From Opitutaceae bacterium (GTDB taxonomy: Bacteria; Verrucomicrobiota; Verrucomicrobiia; Opitutales; Opitutaceae), in NCBI GenBank assembly GCA_016763045.1, contig JAESUN010000046.1:1-5331 (forward strand): 5,331 nucleotides of DNA. Direction: 5' to 3'. Positions 1 to 5,331 of the stretch are shown in pieces. A model generated the notes under the pieces. That model ran no database searches, was not told the DNA's origin, and worked only from the letters and a program-made list of their open reading frames with translations. Every line of letters starts with the position of its first letter. The stretch's first letter is position 1. A program made the position numbers and the translations under genes.

Positions 1-1
1 G

Positions 2-3000
2 AGTAACGCTTTCCCCTTGAAAAAAGAATCTTTGACAGCGGCAGATACATGTTCAGAGGCATTCCTTTATTTTGATAATTGGATGAATCGATACTTGTTT
101 GCTGACACAGATCGTATGCGCCAGAAACTACTTGATGAAGGGGTGGCTCTTGCTAGTCGTCGTCGAGATTTCATGAAGTGGTTAATTAGTGAAGACCCAG
201 AATTAGCATTGTCTTTGGCTGTTTCTGAAGAAGTCCTGAAACAGTTGCCGGAGGAAGTCGCAGGCTTAATCGAAAGGGGAGTCTCGGGTAAGGGCTTTTA
301 TGGGGTGTTAGCTGTTTGCGGAGAAAGCTTAGCTCCTAGTGGTGGAATCGGAGCTGAAAAGAAGGGCTCTTTTTCAGGAAGAATTAGCAGAGAAGTGGTT
401 TTTAACGATTTGACGTATAGAGCCCACGTATACGGGCGTCGTGCCGGACTGGGAACGCGTGAGTCACTTTTAATTCACGGGATAGCAATCGATGATGATT
501 TAGCTCTTTATGATACTCCTTATCAGATTCTCGAAGGCAGTGCTTCTAGATTGTCTTTCAAGGGTCGGATTGTGGCTCGCATCGGTGATCGGATTGAGAC
601 GTTTGAATCTGTGGAAGCTTTTGAGGAAGTCGCACTTGCTTTGGTTGAAAAGGAGAAGACTGTTTCGACGGCTCGGATTTCCGCAGATGTGGAGCCAGAG
701 TGGTCATGGACGACAGGAGAGGAACCGGTTTTTGTTTTTCTGGTTCGTCCGAGTGATGGATCGGAATGGACATACAGTCCTTCGAAAGCGGAACTCTCAG
801 CCCAGTTGGCAGTGACTTCTGATTGGTTTAAAAAAACGTCTTACGGCAAGGTATGGTTTTCGCCTGAGGTGACGGTGACTTCTGTCATGGATTTACCGGG
901 GACAGTAGAGGAATATAAAAACAGTTTTTATCAATTACAGTCGGACTGTCGGGCCGCAGCAGTGACTGCTGGATTTAATCCAGATGCGTTTGATCGATGG
1001 GTCGTCATGAGTAACAGCACTTTGGTTGAAGGAGCTGGGCTCGCCTACGTGGAAGGAAAGTTTTCTTGGGTAGGAGGGTCTTTGGCGGGAGGAGTCGTAA
1101 CGCATGAATTTGGGCATAATTTTGGACTGTATCATGGGAATTTTTGGGAGAGCAAAGATGGAGTCCCACGTAGTCCGGCGGGTGATCATTTAGAATACGG
1201 AGATGTTGATGAGGCAATGGCTGGAGTTGGAGGGCAGGAATATAATGCCTATCATCGAAATCAGTTGGAGTGGCTTAGGCATGCAAATGGAGATGTGCAG
1301 GTGGTTGAATCGAGTGGAATATTCCGCATTTTTAACAATGTTGATGAATTTTCAGAAGGCCTTCTTCGTGGGGTTGTTATTCCTGTGGATGATGGAGTTC
1401 TCCATAGTGGGGTAACTGAGCCTTATATGGATTATGGGTTGAAAAAACTATGGGTTTCTTATCGCAAAACGACAAATTGGTTTAGTCGCGGAGCTACAAT
1501 TCATGTTCAGGGTCAGAACAACGATAAGTCGCAGCATAGTATCGATCTTACACCGGATTCTAAAGCTGCCGATTTTAGTGATAAGTGGGATTCGGCTCTG
1601 CTTATTGGTCGGACTTACAGCGAAAAGCATAACCAGTTTAGTGGGATCCACATAACTCCTTTGGCCAGAGGAGAAGAGATTAAGAATGATCGTAGCCATC
1701 ACTGGTTGGATGTGCAGATCAATCTGGGAGTATATGAAGGGAATCAGATCCCAGTTGTGACTCTGGCTGCATCTACTCTTTCGGTTAATCCATTGGAACA
1801 GGTGAGCTTGACGGCAAATGCGGTAGACGGGGATGGCGATACGCTTGCTTTCTCTTGGTCATTTGGGGATGGAACTTTCTCCTCGGATAATGAATCTGTT
1901 CAAAGCAAGAGCTGGAGCGTCCCCGGTTATTATAAGGTATTGATAACCGCAAGTGATGGAATGGGAGGTTCTACGAACAAAACCTTATATGTTTCCGTGG
2001 GAGGTATCACATCTGAAACGATGTTTTCTGCCGGATTGGCTATGGAGACTCCGGTTCAAGGACTTATCGTAGAAGAGGGTGGATCAGATTCTTCATATTC
2101 TATCGCACTGAAACGAAAACCAGATCTTCCAGTCACTGTCACTATCGTATCGGATTCTCAGATTTTTACGTCGGTTGATTCTTTGATTTTTATTCCGAGT
2201 GAATGGAATAGGCCTCAAAGGGTTACCGTCATGGGAGTTGATGATGTTGAGAGAGAAGATAAATCTCATCTGGGAAACATAAGGCATCAGTTCATGACGG
2301 AAGATACTTCCTATAAATCTTTAGCCGGAATTTCTCTCGAAGTAGAAGTCTTTGATAACGATAGTCCTACTATTACTGTTTCAGCAGGTCCGGGCTTGGT
2401 CGAAAAAGGAGCACCTAAAAATTCCTGGTTCCGGATCGAAAGATCGGATGCTTCGTCTACAACGATGAATGAAGATGAAATTGTTTACTTCCATTTGGGG
2501 GGGGCTGCTTCTTTAGGCGAAGGGGACTTCATCCTCTCTGGTGAGGATTTAGTTATCTATGCGGACAATCTTTCTGGTTCTGTCAGAATTCCATCCGGAG
2601 CTTCGGGAGTGTCTCTATCGGTTATGGCGAAAGATGACAGTCTTTCAGAAAAAAATGAAAGGATCGTTTTGTCGATCAAATCGGATGATTTTTATATCGT
2701 TGGTAAAACGAAATCCGCCACTATCAAGATTGAAGATAACGATAGTATCGATTTTTTCACAGAACAGTTTGGATATAGTGGTGAGGTTGTTAACCTCTTT
2801 GATCTCGAAGGCAAAACAGTGACGTTCATACCCAATGGATCAGATTCTTATTACAAGGCCTATACGAATGACGCAGATGTGTTTCCAACGCCTGTTTTCG
2901 AAGGGGTTATTTTAGCTGATGGCGGAGTTTTGGAGCAGGCTCTTGCAGGTGGAGGTCTGGACGATGGCCATTGGGCTGTGACGATGCCGACGTCTTTTTA

Positions 3001-3910
3001 TGGGCTCGAACGAACAGAGATGTTTCTCTCGACCAATGGCCAGATCACTTTTGGAAATGGCGACAATTCTTATAGGGGTGTTTTATCGGAGGATTCTTAT
3101 TTTCAATTTGGTAGGCCGCGTTTAGCCCTTTTGTGGGGAGATTTAAACCCAGAGTTTGGTGGTAAAATCAGCTATGTCCGGATAGAGGATTCGGAGAAAG
3201 GCCGTTTTGTCCTTACATATGAGAATGTCCCGGCCTTTGCTGGATCCGGTAAGGCCTGTGTTCAGGTGGAGATCTGGGAGAGTGGGAAGATAACGATTAC
3301 TTGGTTAGAGGCACCTTCTTCCGAGGTTTTAGTTGGCCTTTCCCAGGGCCTTGGTTTTTCAGACTCGTTTTCGCAAAGCGATCTAAGTGCCTACAGTTCC
3401 TTGGGGAATATGATCGATAAGTATGATGAAGTTTTATCGATTTCTCCATTTGATACCTGGAAAAGGAAACAGTTCCGCTCATGGCCGGGAGGAGCAATGG
3501 GTGAGGATGCAAGAGACTTAGCGGATCCTGATAATGATGGAGTTGTTAATTTATTGGAATTTGCATTTGCGGCGGATCCTTTGGATCCAGATAGAGCACG
3601 ATTGCCGCGGGTTGAGGTAGTGGAAGATCTGCTACTCGGAGAAAAGTATCTTGAAATCACATATAGACAACGAATAGGAGGCAAAGGGGTTATCGGAGTG
3701 AGCTATAAGGTTGGCGGACTTTTGTATAAGGTGGAGGTCTCTGATTCGTTGGAAAGTGATTCGTGGAGTGGTGGCTCGGACAAGGTGCAGCAAAAAGGTG
3801 ATACGATTGATAATGGAGATGGAACCGTAACTGTAACAGTGCGTGTCCTTCGCCCCGTTTCCGCTGCGCGCAAGCAGTTTGCATGCGTGCGAGTTTCTTT
3901 GATCGAATAA
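2..3910 (+). CDS. Multidomain metzincin-type zinc metallopeptidase with PKD and Calx-beta-like repeats (5' partial)
   Basis: Probable secreted endopeptidase, gametolysin (M11)/reprolysin-like. Residues are numbered from the TTG at 17, but the frame is open to the window edge, so that TTG is probably internal and any signal peptide lies upstream. Residues 30-215 look like a propeptide-type region. The catalytic domain is about 236-425, with the zinc motif HEFGHNFGLYH at 363-373 (ligands H363, H367, H373; catalytic E364) and a probable Met-turn at M401 in 'EYGDVDEAMAG'. A beta-rich region (426-575) precedes a PKD domain (576-662, 'WSFGDG'). Two Calx-beta-like repeats (about 670-782 and 783-909) each end in 'DNDS'. 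A lectin-like beta domain (about 911-1125, 'FLSTNGQITFG') follows. The tail has a DxDxDG calcium-type loop (1170-1181, 'DPDNDGVVNLLE') and a beta-rich end seen in many verrucomicrobial exoproteins. There is no PEP-CTERM anchor. The peptidase call is firm; the substrate is unknown. Confidence 0.9.
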   Translation, partial: SNAFPLKKESLTAADTCSEAFLYFDNWMNRYLFADTDRMRQKLLDEGVALASRRRDFMKWLISEDPELALSLAVSEEVLKQLPEEVAGLIERGVSGKGFYGVLAVCGESLAPSGGIGAEKKGSFSGRISREVVFNDLTYRAHVYGRRAGLGTRESLLIHGIAIDDDLALYDTPYQILEGSASRLSFKGRIVARIGDRIETFESVEAFEEVALALVEKEKTVSTARISADVEPEWSWTTGEEPVFVFLVRPSDGSEWTYSPSKAELSAQLAVTSDWFKKTSYGKVWFSPEVTVTSVMDLPGTVEEYKNSFYQLQSDCRAAAVTAGFNPDAFDRWVVMSNSTLVEGAGLAYVEGKFSWVGGSLAGGVVTHEFGHNFGLYHGNFWESKDGVPRSPAGDHLEYGDVDEAMAGVGGQEYNAYHRNQLEWLRHANGDVQVVESSGIFRIFNNVDEFSEGLLRGVVIPVDDGVLHSGVTEPYMDYGLKKLWVSYRKTTNWFSRGATIHVQGQNNDKSQHSIDLTPDSKAADFSDKWDSALLIGRTYSEKHNQFSGIHITPLARGEEIKNDRSHHWLDVQINLGVYEGNQIPVVTLAASTLSVNPLEQVSLTANAVDGDGDTLAFSWSFGDGTFSSDNESVQSKSWSVPGYYKVLITASDGMGGSTNKTLYVSVGGITSETMFSAGLAMETPVQGLIVEEGGSDSSYSIALKRKPDLPVTVTIVSDSQIFTSVDSLIFIPSEWNRPQRVTVMGVDDVEREDKSHLGNIRHQFMTEDTSYKSLAGISLEVEVFDNDSPTITVSAGPGLVEKGAPKNSWFRIERSDASSTTMNEDEIVYFHLGGAASLGEGDFILSGEDLVIYADNLSGSVRIPSGASGVSLSVMAKDDSLSEKNERIVLSIKSDDFYIVGKTKSATIKIEDNDSIDFFTEQFGYSGEVVNLFDLEGKTVTFIPNGSDSYYKAYTNDADVFPTPVFEGVILADGGVLEQALAGGGLDDGHWAVTMPTSFYGLERTEMFLSTNGQITFGNGDNSYRGVLSEDSYFQFGRPRLALLWGDLNPEFGGKISYVRIEDSEKGRFVLTYENVPAFAGSGKACVQVEIWESGKITITWLEAPSSEVLVGLSQGLGFSDSFSQSDLSAYSSLGNMIDKYDEVLSISPFDTWKRKQFRSWPGGAMGEDARDLADPDNDGVVNLLEFAFAADPLDPDRARLPRVEVVEDLLLGEKYLEITYRQRIGGKGVIGVSYKVGGLLYKVEVSDSLESDSWSGGSDKVQQKGDTIDNGDGTVTVTVRVLRPVSAARKQFACVRVSLIE
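2497..2504 (+). repeat. Homopolymeric G8 tract inside the peptidase gene
   Basis: Eight consecutive G bases encode the end of L827 and then G828-G829 in the second Calx-beta-like repeat. This is the longest G run in the window. Gain of one G would bring in a TGA at 2542-2544, and loss of one G a TAG at 2514-2516. Either slip would therefore remove the C-terminal third of the protein while leaving the catalytic and PKD domains intact. The tract is visible directly; a phase-variation role is only a possibility. Confidence 0.9.
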
Positions 3911-3925
3911 CAAAAAACAGGGGAG

Positions 3926-3943
3926 AAAGTTAACGTTTACTTT
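3926..3943. promoter_or_regulatory. 18-bp palindrome, candidate LacI-family-type operator
   Basis: AAAGTTAACGTTTACTTT is an inverted repeat with no spacer. The two 9-base half-sites match at 8 of 9 positions and are centred on a CG step within AACGTT. Known LacI/GalR-family operators are often such CG-centred palindromes. The site lies 16 bp after the peptidase stop codon and 53 bp before the response-regulator start, where an operator for the latter would be expected. A weak promoter-like pair, TTAACG (3930-3935) and TATGGG (3952-3957) with 16-bp spacing, would overlap it. The AT-rich arms with no loop argue against a terminator. No regulator gene is in view. Confidence 0.35.
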
Positions 3944-3996
3944 TAAGAAGGTATGGGATCAGATGCTCTTTTACCTTAATTTTTACTAATCATTCA

Positions 3997-4575
3997 ATGA
4001 AGATACTTATTGTCGAAGATGATCTTACTACACGTAGGTTGCTCGAAAAATTTCTAAAGAAAAATGGGCATGAAGTTCATTCTGTTGAGGATGGAAATGA
4101 AGCTTGGGAATACCTGCAGAAAAATCCGGAGAGAGTGATCGTGAGTGACTGGATGATGCCTGGAATGGATGGCCTTTCTCTTTGTCGAAAGATTAGAGAA
4201 AATCCAGGAGATGAATACACGTATTTTATTCTTCTTACCAGTGTTAGCCGAAATAAGGAGAATTTTCGGAGTGCGGCAGAAGCGGGAGTGGATGATTTCT
4301 TGTCGAAGCCGTTGAATCCAGAGGAAATTTGGATGCGATTGCGAGTGGCGGAAAGAATACTCTCGTTTACAACGCAAATTTCCGAATTGGAGAGCTTCTT
4401 ACCTATTTGTGCTTACTGTAAAAACATCCGCAACGATGATAATTATTGGGAGCAGATTGAGACGTATATCAATGAACGGACAGGTACGGACTTTTCTCAC
4501 TCCATTTGTCCAAAATGTTATGAAAAACACGTCAAGCCCGAGTTCGAACTGTTGAAGAGGTTGAAGAAGAATTAG
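3997..4575 (+). CDS. Response regulator: REC domain plus C-terminal CxxC/CxxC module
   Basis: A cytoplasmic two-component receiver protein of 192 residues. The REC domain covers about 1-118 with all key residues: acidic cluster E7-D8-D9, phospho-acceptor D51 in 'VSDWMMPGMDG', T81, and K104 followed by P105. A short helical linker (about 112-133) leads to a C-terminal module, 'LPICAYCKNIRNDDNYW' to 'FSHSICPKCYEK', with cysteine pairs C138/C141 and C171/C174 and H168, which suggests a metal-binding knuckle. The same 'LPICxxCKxIRxDxxYW...FSHGICPxC' tail is known at the end of many response regulators and sensor kinases, but I know of no proven function. There is no helix-turn-helix, GGDEF, EAL or HD-GYP domain, so output is probably by protein contact. 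The ATG at 3997 gives an intact REC start, but no Shine-Dalgarno sequence precedes it. No partner histidine kinase is in view. The 86-bp gap and the palindrome upstream suggest its own promoter. Confidence 0.93.
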   Translation: MKILIVEDDLTTRRLLEKFLKKNGHEVHSVEDGNEAWEYLQKNPERVIVSDWMMPGMDGLSLCRKIRENPGDEYTYFILLTSVSRNKENFRSAAEAGVDDFLSKPLNPEEIWMRLRVAERILSFTTQISELESFLPICAYCKNIRNDDNYWEQIETYINERTGTDFSHSICPKCYEKHVKPEFELLKRLKKN

Positions 4576-4606
4576 GAAACAACGATTCTAGAAGACAAAC
4601 GCGACA

Positions 4607-4894
4607 CTATTTGACCCCTTTGGGTCTGAGTGTGACAAGGGTGGCTCCCCAGCCTCCGCAGGTTTCGTCTCCTAGTCTGAACCCCAGAACCTCTGGATTT
4701 TTTCGGAGTAGGCCGTGAACAATTTCCCGAAGCGTTCCAATCCCTTTCCCGTGAATGATTCGAACGGAAGTGATTCCTTTTATTTGGCAAGTTTCTAGAT
4801 AATGAGGGACTAGTTCTTTAACATCACGTGGATGGAAAGTATGAAGATCGAGAATCCCGTTTATGGGAAGTTCGACTGGATCAGTATCTCCCAT
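4607..4894 (-). CDS. Small stand-alone Smr (MutS2 C-terminal type) domain protein
   Basis: A 95-residue protein that is essentially one Smr domain (about 13-90). Visible family motifs are 'LDLH' (15-18), 'IIHGKGIGTLR' (46-56) and 'GGWGATLVTL' (80-89), in the usual order and spacing. In MutS2 and other Smr proteins these motifs belong to a nicking-endonuclease or nucleic-acid-binding fold, with the LDxH and HGKG elements implicated in cleavage. The MutS ATPase core is absent and no coding space remains for it, so this is a free-standing Smr protein and not a truncated MutS2. Its DNA or RNA substrate cannot be told from sequence. The ATG at 4894 lies 11 bp after the stop of the upstream gene, with no clear Shine-Dalgarno sequence in the gap, which suggests co-transcription and perhaps translational coupling. 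It converges on the response regulator gene with 31 bp between the stops. Confidence 0.9.
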   Translation of the reverse strand: MGDTDPVELPINGILDLHTFHPRDVKELVPHYLETCQIKGITSVRIIHGKGIGTLREIVHGLLRKNPEVLGFRLGDETCGGWGATLVTLRPKGVK

Positions 4895-4905
4895 TGAAAA
4901 ACTGG

Positions 4906-5331
4906 TTAAAAGCGCGGTGAAAGCTCTACCTTCTCTCCTGGGTGAAGGGTTACTTTTCCGTCCAGGGCGGGTTCCTCATCATTTTTGTAGAGATGGCAAC
5001 TGATTGGTTGGTTGGCCTCTGATGTGCTCCAGCCCCATTTCCCTATGGCAAGGAATTGTAGTGGAGTCCCTTTTTCCCAGCTCAAACCAGCTCCTTCTCC
5101 TCTGAGATACAGTTTATTGCCGATGCCGACATATGCCGTGGCAGTGATGGAAGTTTCGCCTTCATTCGATTCAAGAGGTTCTTCTTCTGAACTCAGTGAT
5201 GTTGTTCCGGATACCTCTTGTTCCGAGGAAATCTCCTCTGTTTTTTGGGAGGGTTCATCGACCGAAGCTGGAGCCGTTTCCGTAGATGTGACCTGGACTG
5301 GTTCCTCCAAAGGTTTTTTCTGAGACTTTGC
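4906..5331 (-). CDS. Hypothetical protein with acidic linker and conserved C-terminal beta module (5' partial)
   Basis: The frame is open to the right window edge, so the N-terminus is missing; a TTG at 5310 could serve as a start but is probably internal. In the 142 visible codons, a short Lys-rich stretch ('AKSQKKP') leads into about 50 residues rich in Glu, Ser and Thr, surely a flexible linker. The last 80 residues form a compact module running from 'YVGIGNKLYLRGEGAGLSWEKG' through 'KWGWSTSE' and 'CHLYKNDE' to 'LHPGEKVELSPRF'. I recognise this ending from hypothetical proteins of Opitutae-type Verrucomicrobiota, where Lys/Ala-rich N-termini are common. The W...G.PL...W.W...KND...PG pattern loosely resembles starch-binding CBM20/CBM48 beta-sandwiches; that is inference only. 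No signal peptide or membrane segment is visible. It lies immediately upstream of the Smr gene and is probably co-transcribed with it. Confidence 0.75.
   Translation of the reverse strand, partial: AKSQKKPLEEPVQVTSTETAPASVDEPSQKTEEISSEQEVSGTTSLSSEEEPLESNEGETSITATAYVGIGNKLYLRGEGAGLSWEKGTPLQFLAIGKWGWSTSEANQPISCHLYKNDEEPALDGKVTLHPGEKVELSPRF

Noticed and set aside
3523..3588. Cluster of three GGATCC hexamers near the peptidase C-terminus
   Set aside because: They encode Asp-Pro pairs in the DxDxDG/DPLDPD region, so coding use explains them.
3632..3913. Minus-strand open frame of 93 codons at the end of the peptidase gene
   Set aside because: Antisense to the conserved C-terminal tail of the peptidase; no motif, no start context, and other overlapping shadow frames occur in the same place.
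3966..3996. A -10-like ACTAAT (3985-3990) that could give a leaderless response-regulator transcript
   Set aside because: There is no matching -35 element at the right distance, and such AT-rich hexamers are expected by chance here.
4054..4377. Minus-strand open frame of 107 codons opposite the response regulator
   Set aside because: It is complementary to the REC domain, whose catalytic residues are all intact; its basic, Phe/Ile/His-rich composition is that of a shadow frame.
4576..4606. Possible bidirectional terminator between the convergent genes, including the palindrome TTCTAGAA at 4586-4593
   Set aside because: The palindrome is only 8 bp, has no loop, and no T-run follows it on either strand; termination may be Rho-dependent.
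5012..5323. Plus-strand open frame of 103 codons opposite the hypothetical gene
   Set aside because: It lies fully antisense to the 5331-4906 frame, which carries a recognisable conserved C-terminus; the antisense product has no domain and is Ser/Pro-rich shadow sequence.
1..5331. A dedicated multi-gene system linking the peptidase, response regulator, Smr protein and hypothetical protein
   Set aside because: The gene pairs are convergent, the families are common and unrelated, and no shared regulatory element or partner kinase is visible, so chance adjacency is the simpler reading.

Overview
The window holds four protein-coding genes and almost no non-coding DNA. Moderate GC content, start codons without a visible Shine-Dalgarno sequence, a giant secreted-type peptidase ending in a 'DPDxDGxxNLLEFAFAxDPL' plus beta-rich tail, and the 'GNKLYLRGEGAGLSWEKG' hypothetical protein together suggest a marine-type Verrucomicrobiota bacterium of the Opitutae/Puniceicoccales kind. 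This is inferred from remembered protein families, not from a marker gene.

Layout. The plus strand carries a very large multidomain zinc metallopeptidase (2-3910). Its frame is open to the left edge, so the N-terminus is missing. An 86-bp gap follows, containing an 18-bp near-perfect palindrome (3926-3943) that resembles a LacI-family operator. Next is a single-REC response regulator (3997-4575) with a C-terminal CxxC/CxxC module. The minus strand reads towards it. A hypothetical protein (5331-4906, open to the right edge) has an acidic linker and a conserved C-terminal beta-type module. It is followed 11 bp later by a small stand-alone Smr-domain protein (4894-4607). The two gene pairs converge at 4576-4606, where no hairpin terminator is visible.

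How the genes relate. The peptidase is probably exported, to degrade or bind extracellular protein or matrix. Its PKD, Calx-beta-like and lectin-like domains fit surface or matrix attachment. The response regulator has no DNA-binding output domain, so it probably signals by protein contact. Nothing shows that it controls the peptidase. The minus-strand pair looks co-transcribed. I see no mobile element, CRISPR array, tRNA, rRNA or defence locus, and no convincing new multi-gene system. The points most worth a second look are the palindrome, an 8-G tract inside the peptidase gene, and the two poorly characterised C-terminal modules.
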